Origin: DATGZX01 sp035296965
GTDB lineage: Bacteria; Planctomycetota; Planctomycetia; Gemmatales; Gemmataceae
Length of the DNA: 18,403 bases
Direction: 5' to 3'
NCBI GenBank assembly: GCA_035296965.1
Contig: DATGZX010000429.1
Location: 1 to 18,403 of the forward strand
Each line of letters starts with the position of its first letter. The stretch's first letter is position 1. The notes under the pieces are model-generated. The model searched no databases. It was given only the letters and a program-made list of their open reading frames with translations, and had not been told where the DNA came from. Shown here in pieces: positions 1-7,618 of this stretch. Position numbers and translations under genes: made by a program.

Positions 1-27
1 GTGGAGGTCGATGCCGACGTACTTCAC
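1..27 (-). CDS. IS110-family transposase, N-terminal 9 codons (runs off window)
   Basis: Reading leftward from a GTG at 27-25, the frame gives MKYVGIDLH and leaves the window still open. A strong ribosome binding site (AAAAGGAG, minus strand) lies just upstream. The Y-V-G-I-D-hydrophobic-H pattern is the usual opening of IS110-type (DEDD) recombinases, where the Asp of GID is the first catalytic acidic residue of the RuvC-like domain. Only nine residues are visible, so the family call rests on this motif, the start signal and the long structured non-coding leader (28-216) typical of IS110 left ends. Other proteins with an RNase-H-like start could share the motif. The element would be inserted just beyond the 3' end of the hydrolase gene at 217-2211. 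Confidence 0.6.
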
Positions 28-216
28 GGTGGTTCTCCTTTTGTGGAAACTGATATTGTTAAACACGCAATATCCGGTTTACCACGAACTCAAAGGACTC
101 CACCAGTCGGCTTCGGCCTCCTTCATAGTTTCACCCAACACCCGGTCTGCTGGTACATCACGCACCGTCATTTAAGTCAAGCGGGCGTCGGCGCAATGCA
201 CTTTCCGGCATCCTGA
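28..216 (-). ncRNA. Candidate IS110 left end / bridge-RNA region
   Basis: This 189-bp stretch has no convincing gene. It lies directly upstream of the transposase start and holds several inverted repeats: GATATTG (52-58) with CAATATC (68-74), GACT (96-99) with AGTC (105-108), and a GGC-TTCG-GCC hairpin near 109-118. IS110-group elements are known to encode a structured bridge RNA in the non-coding end 5' of the recombinase, about this size, so the position and hairpins fit. A weak promoter-like TTGACT occurs on the minus strand at 180-175, without a good -10 box. The outer edge of the element cannot be placed, because IS110 ends lack terminal inverted repeats. The RNA call is inference. Confidence 0.35.
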
Positions 217-2211
217 CTACTGTCCACTCTTCACCTGCCTGAGATGCTCCAGCAGAATCCGCCTCACCTCCAGGACTGCCAGCGGATGACGTTGCACGTC
301 GCTGTGCTCGGCGGGGACGATGATCTCGGATTCCGCATTGTCGATGTGCGCGCTGCCGTACGGGACCGCGCCGTCAGTGCCCTCCTTGCCACCCGGTGCG
401 AGCGCTTGCACGAGGTAGTTGGGGTGCGGCAGGACGCCGATGATCGAATGATAGCGCACCTGCGCCGGCCGCGGCCGATAGGCCAACAACTCGAGCGCCG
501 GGGCGTGGGGCGCCAGCATGTCCAGGCTGATCGGCACGAGGCTTTCGTGCAGCTTGGCGAAGAATCGTGGGTCTTCCTTGGCCACATCCCCTGCGACATC
601 CACGAGCGTCTTCGGCAGACGGACGAATTGCTCCAGCAGCCGCGCCGGCGGCGACGGACTCAGCTTGGAGCCGTGGTGGGGCGTGGCCAAGAAGATGACC
701 CTGCGGACGTACGCTTGCTGCTCGAAGAAGTAGATCCGCCGCAGCTCCGAGATCGTGTCTGGACTCGCCTTGATCGAAGAAATCGGGTCCGAGCTGACCA
801 ATCGCCAAAAATTGTCGGCGCTGCTCACGGTCATGAGCTTGGAAACCAGGCCGCCCATGCTATGTCCTACGAGCACCATCTCATCGAGGGCCGGGTCGCG
901 ATGCTCGCCATCCAGCTCGGAACGCAGTCGGGCCAGCGACTGGCGCAAGTCGGCAGCGCTCGCCAGGTACGGGTCGGCTGTCGGGTAAAGGTAGAACCAG
1001 AACTGGAAGTGGTCGCGGATCTGAGGGTCCGCACGCAAGTCGTTGAACATCGGCGCCCAGGTAACGGGTGAGGACAAGAGCCCGTGGACCATCACGACCG
1101 GGATTTTGCCCGGTTGATAAGGTTCGAACATGTAAATGCCGGTGCGGCTCTCGATCCTTTCCGGACGCAGGAAGCCCTCGTAGGGCACCGCGTTCAAATC
1201 GGTGCGCGACAGGAAATAGGCCAGGGGCGTCGACAGGTCGGTCTCCAGCGGCACGCTCTGCCCTGCAATTTGGACCGTCTGGATGGCGAGCGGATTATAA
1301 AGCTCCAATCGACCGGAATGGCATGCTGCCAGATCCGCAACGCTCTCCTCGAAGCGGAAAAACGCCGTCACCGGGAAACTGATGTCGTCGGGATAAAGCG
1401 CGTACACGGGCGCCGGCCCCGCGGCCACACGAGTGCCGATAAGCGGCACGCCCAGTCCATAGTCGCGATATTGGTTATCCAGGCCGGAGACTTCGTAGTC
1501 GGCGCAGAAGAGCAGCGGACCGAATTCCTCGGGTCGCCAGGCGAAGCCGTTGTGCACGATCGAAAGACTGAACCCCAGACCATCCGCGGTGGGCAGGTGC
1601 AATTGCTTTCCCGGATCGAGTCGGCCGACACGCTGCGCGGCCCGAATGCATTTCGCCAGCCCGGCATTGTAAAGGTCGCAAGCCAGTCGAAAACGTGGAT
1701 CAAAGCACGATGAAAAGGACTCGAACTGGACCGGCAGCGGCGCCGGCTGATTCGCATGTCGGCCAACATCACCGGGGAACAAGAAATGATAGGCATACCC
1801 GGCCGACAGGTAATAGTAGCGGATCGCCTTGGGGTTTCGCCATTTCTCGGCTTGCTTGCCGAAGACGTAACTCATCTCGGCCAGGGCGTACAGCAAATCG
1901 GGTTTTGGGTCGTGAAGGACAAAAGCCTGGAGCTGGTCGTAAGCCTTATCCGGACTGCGGTGATAGACGTGATCGAGGTCCCACTGATGGAGGGTTTGAA
2001 GCGTGCGTGGCGAGAGGTTCCCCGTTTCGACAACGCTCGACTGCCACGGTCGTTGCAGGGCCGGGGCGCTGATACGCCGGACCGTCACGCTGGCGCAACC
2101 GGCGCCGCTCAAGACCAGGGCGCAGAGCAGCAGTCCAAGCCAGCGCGGCATAGTGCCCGGGCGTGGCGATCGGCGTTGATCCTGTCTGCCTATGTCTTGC
2201 CCGCGCGCCAT
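217..2211 (-). CDS. Exported alpha/beta hydrolase (lipase/esterase-like), 664 aa
   Basis: This is a serine hydrolase of the lipase/esterase type, probably envelope-attached. A hydrophobic stretch at about residues 23-39 ends in Ser-Gly-Ala-Gly-Cys (Cys39), a loose lipoprotein-like signal without the usual Leu at -3. Residues 50-360 are a long N-terminal region with no fold I recognise. The hydrolase core follows: oxyanion-loop His-Gly at 376-377, nucleophile elbow GHSMG at 449-453 (Ser451), the lipase-typical ATPHHGS at 509-515, a likely acid Asp613 in TDGAVP and a likely catalytic His636 in AEHSD. The start at 2211 has a purine-rich GGGAAGGGCAGGG upstream; Met21 is an alternative that would give a more standard signal peptide. 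It is divergent from the ThuA-like gene. The substrate is unknown. Confidence 0.88.
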   Translation of the reverse strand: MARGQDIGRQDQRRSPRPGTMPRWLGLLLCALVLSGAGCASVTVRRISAPALQRPWQSSVVETGNLSPRTLQTLHQWDLDHVYHRSPDKAYDQLQAFVLHDPKPDLLYALAEMSYVFGKQAEKWRNPKAIRYYYLSAGYAYHFLFPGDVGRHANQPAPLPVQFESFSSCFDPRFRLACDLYNAGLAKCIRAAQRVGRLDPGKQLHLPTADGLGFSLSIVHNGFAWRPEEFGPLLFCADYEVSGLDNQYRDYGLGVPLIGTRVAAGPAPVYALYPDDISFPVTAFFRFEESVADLAACHSGRLELYNPLAIQTVQIAGQSVPLETDLSTPLAYFLSRTDLNAVPYEGFLRPERIESRTGIYMFEPYQPGKIPVVMVHGLLSSPVTWAPMFNDLRADPQIRDHFQFWFYLYPTADPYLASAADLRQSLARLRSELDGEHRDPALDEMVLVGHSMGGLVSKLMTVSSADNFWRLVSSDPISSIKASPDTISELRRIYFFEQQAYVRRVIFLATPHHGSKLSPSPPARLLEQFVRLPKTLVDVAGDVAKEDPRFFAKLHESLVPISLDMLAPHAPALELLAYRPRPAQVRYHSIIGVLPHPNYLVQALAPGGKEGTDGAVPYGSAHIDNAESEIIVPAEHSDVQRHPLAVLEVRRILLEHLRQVKSGQ

Positions 2212-2467
2212 TCACCCTGCCCTTCCCTGATCCCCTGCTTGGATGAGCTGTTGCACAACCGGGAAAAACGCTTCTCGATCTATAGTCTTCGAACCCGGCC
2301 TTCTCAAGGGCGGTCTGTTCGGCGCGACAGCCTATGCCTGCTGGTGGGAGCTGGGCGATTTAGCGAACGGAATTCTGGTTTTCCTGGCCGATTGCAGAGC
2401 GCCGATTTACACTGAACCGGTAGAGCCCCTTGAATCCCCCCGCTAACCCGCCTTGAAGGAGAACCCC

Positions 2468-3379
2468 ATGAACCGCCGTGAGATGCTGTTACGAACCGGT
2501 GCCGCTGCCGCCACCCTCGGGTTGTCCCGCTTTCCCCTCGGCTGGACCGCGCCCGCCGACCAGCGCAGCAAGCGTGTTTTGATGTACAGCAAGTCCGAGA
2601 GCTATGAACATGACGTAGTCAAACGCAAGGGCGGGAAGCTATCACTCGCCGAGACGATCGCCACCGACCTTGGCAAGAAGCACGGCATCCAGATCACCTG
2701 CGAGAAGGACGGCCGAGTGTTTCTTTCCAACGCCATCAAGGATTACGACGGCTTCCTTTTCGAGACGCAGGGGAACTTGCTGAAGGAAAAAGGAGTGGAC
2801 GGCCAGCCTCCCATGACGGCGGCAGGCAAGAAGGTCCTGCTCAACTCGATTGCCGATGGCAAGGGCTTCGTCGGCTGCCATTGCGCCAGCGACACCTTCC
2901 ATAGTCCCGGCAGCAGCTGGCATACGCAGGATCGCGCTCACGTCGACCCGTACATTGCGATGGTCGGCGGCGAGTTCATCATCCACAATGCCCAGCAGAA
3001 TTCACGCATGCACGTGGTCGATCCCCAGTTTCCGGGAATCGAGGGCCAGGCCGATTTCGAGATCAAGGAGGAATGGTATTCGCTGAAGAATTACGCCCCG
3101 GATCTGCATGTCATCCTGGTGCAGGAGACGAAGGGCATGGTGGGTTCCGGCTACATGCGGCCCGATTTCCCCGCCACCTGGGCGCGCATGCACCACAAGG
3201 GCCGTGTGTTCTATACCTCATTGGGCCACCGCGATGACGTTTGGCAGAGTGCCCTGTTCCAGAAGCTGCTCCTGGGCGCCTTGTCGTGGTCTCTGGGCAA
3301 TGTCGAGGCGGATGTCACCCCGAATATCGACAAGGTGGCCGCGAGCGCGAACGTGCTGCCCAAGGAACCCAAGCGCTAG
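2468..3379 (+). CDS. Tat-exported ThuA-like domain protein, 303 aa
   Basis: A ThuA-like protein (trehalose-utilisation type, class-I glutamine-amidotransferase-like fold), probably acting outside the cytoplasm in sugar metabolism; the reaction is unknown. The N-terminus MNRREMLLRTG with an Ala-rich hydrophobic stretch to about residue 30 is a twin-arginine signal. The ThuA domain covers about residues 35-275, with family-like segments KRVLMYSKS (35-43), GCHCASDTF (136-144) and LGHRDDVW (252-259). The start is set at ATG 2468 because GAAGGAG (2455-2461) sits about 6 bases upstream; a TTG at 2453 would lie inside that site. It reads in the same direction as the DUF1080 gene at 3720, a common planctomycete pairing, but the 340-bp gap makes one operon uncertain. 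Confidence 0.9.
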   Translation: MNRREMLLRTGAAAATLGLSRFPLGWTAPADQRSKRVLMYSKSESYEHDVVKRKGGKLSLAETIATDLGKKHGIQITCEKDGRVFLSNAIKDYDGFLFETQGNLLKEKGVDGQPPMTAAGKKVLLNSIADGKGFVGCHCASDTFHSPGSSWHTQDRAHVDPYIAMVGGEFIIHNAQQNSRMHVVDPQFPGIEGQADFEIKEEWYSLKNYAPDLHVILVQETKGMVGSGYMRPDFPATWARMHHKGRVFYTSLGHRDDVWQSALFQKLLLGALSWSLGNVEADVTPNIDKVAASANVLPKEPKR

Positions 3380-3380
3380 C

Positions 3381-3393
3381 GAGGCTTTGCCTC
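3381..3393 (+). terminator. Small hairpin after the ThuA-like gene
   Basis: GAGGC (3381-3385) and GCCTC (3389-3393) form a perfect 5-bp stem with a TTT loop, starting two bases after the stop codon. No T-run follows, so it is at best a weak or Rho-assisted terminator. Confidence 0.25.
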
Positions 3394-3410
3394 AGGCCAA
3401 CTAGTCATGG

Positions 3411-3560
3411 GAAATGAAGAGAAAGATCAAGATGAAGATTAGCAAGAGGATTATGAGCAGGAGTAAGAGCAAGATGTTAACCGTCTCAATTGTACCTCTT
3501 AATCTTCTTCTTAATCTTGCTCCTACTCTTGTTCCTCATCCTACTCTTCATCTTACTCTC
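3411..3560. repeat. Polypurine/polypyrimidine imperfect inverted repeat with 6-base periodicity
   Basis: An almost pure purine arm (3411-3476) made of degenerate hexamers such as AAGATC, AAGATG, AGGAGT and AAGAGC is followed by an 18-base spacer and a pyrimidine arm (3495-3560) that is its imperfect reverse complement. In one alignment, 3455-3476 matches the complement of 3507-3528 at 17 of 22 positions. Both arms keep the same hexamer rhythm, with the last position free to vary. The unit could form a long imperfect hairpin in RNA or an unusual DNA structure. It fills most of the 340-bp gap between the ThuA-like and DUF1080 genes; no gene is supported there. Confidence 0.85.
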
Positions 3561-3719
3561 GCCTCGGCCCTTCCCAAAAACTGGACTCAACCACTATGAG
3601 TTTTAAGAATCAAGTAACCTAGTCAACAGGTCCAGGGCCTGTACGCTGTCGCGCCCTGAGGATACAACTTCCCTAACTCGGCTGACACACTCCCCTGCTT
3701 GAGGAAAGGAACGGCCACC

Positions 3720-4373
3720 GTGAGACCATTCAAATCGAGAAGTCCCCTGCTGATTGCGGGCGCCTTGTTGCTGCCGGCGCTTGCGCTCTGCGCAGCCGCC
3801 GACGAGAAGAAGGCTGACGAAAAAAACTGGGTGCAGCTTTTCAACGGCAAAGACTTGGACGGCTGGAAAGTGTATCCCAAAGGGACGGGCAACTGGAAAG
3901 TAGAAGACGGTATCTTGATCGGCAGCGGGCCGGCCAGTCATCTCTTCAGCAAGCGTGGCGACTATCAAAACTTCCGCTACCGCGTGGAAGCACAAATCAA
4001 CGACCATGGCAATAGCGGCCAGTACTTCCGCACTCAATTTGGGCCAGGGTTCCCCAAGGGCTACGAAGCCCAGATCAACAGCACCCACCGCGATCCGATC
4101 AAGACCGGCAGCCTGTATGGCTTCAAGGAAACCGAAGTGCGGGAGATGCTTGTTCCGCCAGGCGAATGGTTCACGCAAGAAGTGACAGCCATCGGCAATC
4201 ACATCGTCATCAAGGTAAATGGCAAGACGACGGTGGACTACAAGGTGACCGACCCGAAGAAGACATACACCAAGGGCCACTTCGCCTTGCAGCAGCACGA
4301 CCCCGGCACCGTGGTGAAGTTCCGGAAGATCGAGGTCCTGGAACTGCCGGCGACTCCGGTGCCAGAGGAATGA
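3720..4373 (+). CDS. Exported DUF1080 (3-keto-disaccharide hydrolase-like) protein, 217 aa
   Basis: A secreted DUF1080-domain protein with a concanavalin-like beta-sandwich. Members of this family have been linked to hydrolysis of 3-keto-glycosides; activity here is not shown. A signal peptide (basic MRPFKSR, then a hydrophobic core to about residue 26) precedes the hallmark LFNGKDLDGW (40-49). Other family-typical segments are HGNSGQYFR (96-104), GYEAQI (114-119), TGSLYG (129-134), and the EW...V.GN.I.IKVNG strand region near 149-168. The start is taken as GTG 3720, with AAAGGA at 3705-3710 about 9 bases upstream, rather than the in-frame TTG at 3699. The length is normal for single-domain members and nothing appears broken. 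Confidence 0.9.
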   Translation: MRPFKSRSPLLIAGALLLPALALCAAADEKKADEKNWVQLFNGKDLDGWKVYPKGTGNWKVEDGILIGSGPASHLFSKRGDYQNFRYRVEAQINDHGNSGQYFRTQFGPGFPKGYEAQINSTHRDPIKTGSLYGFKETEVREMLVPPGEWFTQEVTAIGNHIVIKVNGKTTVDYKVTDPKKTYTKGHFALQQHDPGTVVKFRKIEVLELPATPVPEE

Positions 4374-4411
4374 TTGATTCGCTGCTCCCTGTCACTAGAT
4401 GACCGTACGGC

Positions 4412-4489
4412 ATTCGGCAGTAGGTCAGGTTTCCAACCTGACCGGACAGATTGGGAAATCTGTCCTACGCCACTGCCGAATCAAGCACG
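4412..4489 (-). repeat. Double-hairpin palindromic repeat, copy 1
   Basis: Two adjacent perfect 9-bp hairpins: GGTCAGGTT (4423-4431) with AACCTGACC (4435-4443), and GGACAGATT (4444-4452) with AATCTGTCC (4457-4465). Both are enclosed by a perfect outer inverted repeat, ATTCGGCAGT (4412-4421) with ACTGCCGAAT (4472-4481). A flank CGAATCAAGCACG (4477-4489) is shared, inverted, with copy 2 at 13522-13590. It lies about 90 bp upstream of the PDZ gene, in a gap without other signals. Confidence 0.9.
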
Positions 4490-4579
4490 CTGATTTAGGT
4501 AGATTTATCAGCGCAAAGGCTGAAATTGCACTTCTCCCGTTACTTGTACGATCTTTAGGCACCTCGGAAGGAGGACCCC

Positions 4580-5053
4580 ATGAATCGTCTTCAGACAGTC
4601 GTGACAGTCTTGTGCGGCACCTTGCTCTTCGCTCTTGCCACAGCAGCCCTGGCGGGCCCCGCCGACGAGAAGCAAAAGCCGAAGAACGCTGCCACACTTG
4701 ACGATCAGGCCGCCACCTTGACACAGACCACCGACGGCAAGGAAAAAACCTCGAAGGTCGATTTGAAGTATTGCCTCAAGGTGAAGGGCTATTTCGACAA
4801 GGATGGGTTTAACATCGAGGAAGTGGACGCGGATGGACCGGCTGCCAGACTCTCAGACCCCGCAGGCGGGGGAAACGCCGGGATGGAAAAGGGAGACATC
4901 ATTACTGAGGTGGAAGGCAAGAAGATCAAATCCGCACAGGATTACGCCAAGGCGCTCAACGGCGCTGCTGATCACACCAAGACCAAAATCAAGGTGAAAG
5001 ACGTCAATTCTGGGGACGAAAAAGAATTCACAGTCGACGCTGCCCAGCGCTGA
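4580..5053 (+). CDS. Small exported single-PDZ-domain protein, 157 aa
   Basis: A short exported protein with a signal peptide (MNRLQTVVTVLCGTLL..., predicted cleavage after ALA at residues 23-25), a charged linker and one PDZ domain at about residues 62-153. The PDZ call rests on the DGFNIEEVDADGPAA stretch, the GMEKGDIITEVEGKKI loop-strand (101-116) and the following SAQDYAKAL helix. There is no protease or other catalytic domain, unlike DegP/HtrA or CtpA, so it is probably a peptide-binding or scaffold protein in the envelope. GGAAGGAGGA a few bases before the ATG is a strong ribosome binding site and fixes the start. The palindromic repeat copy 1 lies upstream and a strong inverted repeat (5110-5147) lies downstream. 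The partner is unknown. Confidence 0.85.
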   Translation: MNRLQTVVTVLCGTLLFALATAALAGPADEKQKPKNAATLDDQAATLTQTTDGKEKTSKVDLKYCLKVKGYFDKDGFNIEEVDADGPAARLSDPAGGGNAGMEKGDIITEVEGKKIKSAQDYAKALNGAADHTKTKIKVKDVNSGDEKEFTVDAAQR

Positions 5054-5056
5054 GGC

Positions 5057-5147
5057 GCGCTCGGCGCAGGTCTCGCGCTCGGCGCAGGTCTCCTGACCTC
5101 GCCGCTCCAGACCGCAGGTCTCCCGAAGCTTCAGGAGACCTGCGGTC
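5057..5147. repeat. 18-bp tandem duplication plus 14-bp perfect inverted repeat
   Basis: GCGCTCGGCGCAGGTCTC occurs twice head to tail (5057-5074 and 5075-5092). It is followed by GACCGCAGGTCTCC (5110-5123) and its exact reverse complement (5134-5147) around a 10-base loop that itself contains GAAGCTTC. GCAGGTCTC recurs three times directly and once inverted. The hairpin sits between two converging genes and may act as a bidirectional terminator, although no T-tract follows. Confidence 0.85.
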
Positions 5148-5218
5148 AGCCAGAGTGCGGGGTCGGAGACCCGCGCACAGCTGAGCTTTATGTTTTCCGT
5201 CGTGGCGGGAAAGCTTTT

Positions 5219-7024
5219 TCAATTACCCCCTTCGAGCTTCGCCACGCGTTCCTTCAAACGCTTGACCTCAATCTTCAGCGCCAGTACCTCATCGCGCAAT
5301 CCCTGGAGGCCCTCCCTAGTGCTTTCGGAGAGATCCAGCTCTTGGAGCACTCTTCCTACCCTCGAGGGTTGTGTGCCGAACAGGCGATTGTAGTCTATGA
5401 CTTCTCCCCCATTGCAAGTAACGGCTTTGCGGAACTCCGCCTTGTCAAAGTCGCGGGGTACGGCGTGAACGGAGCCGTCGGCCATCGCTACATTGAAAAA
5501 GCCTTTGAAGCCTCCGCCTAACTCGGGCAGCGGTTGGTCCGGATCATAGGTCAGGTCCTCAGGCTTGGTCCAGGGAACAGCCGACGCAGCCTCGACAACC
5601 ATGATCGTATTCGAGGTCCCATCAGTGATATCGGCCACTCGACGCTGGCGGCGTTTCTCGAAGATCGCCCCTGGGCCAACGAAGACCTGGTAATACGTCG
5701 AGTTTCCCGCAGTTGAGGCCGTGGTAGTTGAAGAGGAGGCATTGCCAGCGGAGGAAGAAGTACGAGAGGACCCACCTGCGCTCTTGCTTGGAAGGGCGAA
5801 CACTGCAGGCATCCTGTCCAGTAAAGCGCGGTTATGCGGGCTATCCCATGACTCGTTTCGCCGGAATTGCTTGTACAGTTCTCCCTGCTCCAGGTAAGGC
5901 AACAGCTCCACGCGCCAGCTCAGGAGTGCCTTGCCGTCGCCACTGTAGACTGCCGGAGCGGGGAATGCCTTGTAGGTGTTGTGATAATTGTGCATGGCGA
6001 GAATGATTTGCTTCAGGTTATTCATGCTGTGCATGCGCAAATTCACGTCGTCGCCTGCTGGCTGGCCAACAGGACGCCCTTGTTGCTCCTCCGCCTGCGC
6101 AGCGCCTGGCACCAATCCAGCCGCTGGCTCGTCGCCAGGTCCGTTGACTTCCGCAGGCAGGTAGAATGCCCGGGCCGCCAGGCCCATCCCTCCCAGGCTC
6201 AGAACCGTCGCTACCATGCCAATCGCGACCAGTTTCATTTTGGTCCAGAACATCGTTCGCATAGCTCCTTGTACCAAGGTAATGACGCGGGCGGAGACAA
6301 GTCCGGCCGCGGGGTTAAAGCACGCATCGGCCAGCGCCGCGGTGCACGTTTTCGTGAGCAGCGTCCGCGGCACCATGACGCTCCAGGTGCCACTCGCGCC
6401 CGAGAGCAGCAGTGTCGGCGCTTCCACGCCGCGGACAGCCAGCCGGCGCCGCAAGCGATCGCGGGCGCGGGCCAGGCGCGACACCACCGTCCCTTTCGGG
6501 CAGCCGATCTCCGTGGCGGCGGCCTCGTTGGTCTTGCCTTCGAAGTAACAGAGCAAGACTGCCGACCGGTATTTCTCCGGCAAACACTGGATTTCTTCGT
6601 CCAGGAGAGATTGCAGATCGGGGCCTTCCAGCGGTGCCGGGGTGTGCGTGGCGAGCACCGAGCGAAGTCTTTTTTCGTGGGCGGCGCGCACGGTCGACTG
6701 CTTGCGAGCGGCGAGGGCGATGCGGTAGGCAACCTTGAACAGCCAGCTGCCCACGGCTTGCCCGCGGCTTATGGAGGCCGCCCGCCGCGAGAGCGTCAGA
6801 AAAGCGGCCTGAAAGGCATCCTCGGCATCCTGTTCCTGCCGCAACACACGCCGGCACAGGCCGAGGACCATGGCCGAGTGCCGCCAGACCAGCACCTCGA
6901 AGGCGGCTTCGTCGCGGACAGTCACGAAGCGCTCGAGCAGTTGGGCGTCAGTCAGTCCGGCTCCCGCAAGGGTGCCGGCCCTGCGGAGAGAATGCAGCAT
7001 CGCGCTTACAGGTGTGTCGGCCAT
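5219..7024 (-). CDS. ECF sigma factor fused to membrane helix and DUF1559 domain, 601 aa
   Basis: A sigma-70-family (ECF) regulator with a long extracytoplasmic extension. From Met at 7024: sigma region 2 at about 36-105 (EDAFQAAFLTLSRRA core), region 4 at about 136-195 (LPEKYRSAVLLCYFEGKTNEAA then a helix-turn-helix GCPKGTVVSRLARARDRL), a hydrophobic helix at about 263-284, a DUF1559-like domain at about 330-550 (NNLKQIILAMHNYH, LPYLEQGELYKQF, ITDGTSNTIMVVE, AMADGSVHAVP), with a Ser/Thr-rich insert at 419-443, and a C-terminal Leu-spaced coiled coil at about 572-598. The frame stays open to 7126, but MADTPVSAML matches the usual start of this family; neither start has a clear ribosome binding site. 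The sigma part should be cytoplasmic and the DUF1559 part outside. Confidence 0.85.
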   Translation of the reverse strand: MADTPVSAMLHSLRRAGTLAGAGLTDAQLLERFVTVRDEAAFEVLVWRHSAMVLGLCRRVLRQEQDAEDAFQAAFLTLSRRAASISRGQAVGSWLFKVAYRIALAARKQSTVRAAHEKRLRSVLATHTPAPLEGPDLQSLLDEEIQCLPEKYRSAVLLCYFEGKTNEAAATEIGCPKGTVVSRLARARDRLRRRLAVRGVEAPTLLLSGASGTWSVMVPRTLLTKTCTAALADACFNPAAGLVSARVITLVQGAMRTMFWTKMKLVAIGMVATVLSLGGMGLAARAFYLPAEVNGPGDEPAAGLVPGAAQAEEQQGRPVGQPAGDDVNLRMHSMNNLKQIILAMHNYHNTYKAFPAPAVYSGDGKALLSWRVELLPYLEQGELYKQFRRNESWDSPHNRALLDRMPAVFALPSKSAGGSSRTSSSAGNASSSTTTASTAGNSTYYQVFVGPGAIFEKRRQRRVADITDGTSNTIMVVEAASAVPWTKPEDLTYDPDQPLPELGGGFKGFFNVAMADGSVHAVPRDFDKAEFRKAVTCNGGEVIDYNRLFGTQPSRVGRVLQELDLSESTREGLQGLRDEVLALKIEVKRLKERVAKLEGGN

Positions 7025-7112
7025 AGCACTTGTATAGAGGGGGGCGACTAGGTTTTGCTTCCTTTTTTTTACCACGAACCGGCCGACGGCGTGGAGAACA
7101 GCGAAGGCCCGT

Positions 7113-7145
7113 CTCCCCAACGACATGCCGACTTGGATTGGGGAG
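7113..7145. repeat. 8-bp inverted repeat upstream of the sigma-DUF1559 gene
   Basis: CTCCCCAA (7113-7120) and TTGGGGAG (7138-7145) are exact complements around 17 bases. The repeat lies about 90 bp upstream of the chosen minus-strand start of the sigma-DUF1559 gene, so it could be a leader hairpin or an operator. Confidence 0.5.
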
Positions 7146-7155
7146 GGGTTATTTC

Positions 7156-7215
7156 AACAGGAGACAACGGAGGCAACAGAGGGAATGCTCTCTGTTTCCT
7201 CTGTTTCCTCCTGTT
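7156..7215. repeat. 26-bp purine/pyrimidine inverted repeat
   Basis: The arms 7156-7181 (purine-rich) and 7190-7215 (pyrimidine-rich) pair at 22 of 26 positions around an 8-base loop. Each arm is made of short AACRGAGG-like units. The architecture resembles the larger element at 3411-3560, although the sequence differs. Confidence 0.8.
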
Positions 7216-7618
7216 CATTGATTCTCAGATCGCTCGGGGTGCCACGGTTGATGGCAGCAAAGGGAGCTGGCGTGGATTTGACTACCAGCCATTTCCGTCG
7301 TCGGCGTTTATCCTGCCGCCTGGCTGCCGCCGAGGTCATGAATCTCGCCGACTGCGGTTCCTTGCGCGCGTTGCTGGATCTACAATTGAGGCATCGAGAC
7401 GCCAAGGGGCTTGGGGGTCCCAAGCTGCCGCCTCGCCCGATGATTCGCGGGTCGATGCAGTCAAGGGCCGAGGTACTGCCCGGCGGAAATTGGCCTTGCT
7501 ACCGATGGCTCGACGTGCAAATGCAAAGCGTTCGCGAGGGCGTGCGCGGCCCAGGTTGTACTTTACGACCCGACGCGGCCCTGCTGCCCAAGGCAGACAC
7601 CGTTTCCCTGAGCCCCCA

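Noticed and set aside
244..1071. A 275-codon plus-strand frame opposite the alpha/beta hydrolase
   Set aside because: Antisense shadow of a gene with GHSMG and other hydrolase motifs; its composition is dominated by Arg, Val and Gln.
3603..4298. A 231-codon minus-strand frame opposite the DUF1080 gene
   Set aside because: The plus strand has a signal peptide, the LFNGKDLDGW hallmark and a ribosome site; the antisense frame has none.
5867..7051. A 394-codon plus-strand frame opposite the sigma-DUF1559 gene
   Set aside because: Its translation is rich in Arg, Gln and His with no domain, and the other strand encodes clear sigma and DUF1559 motifs.
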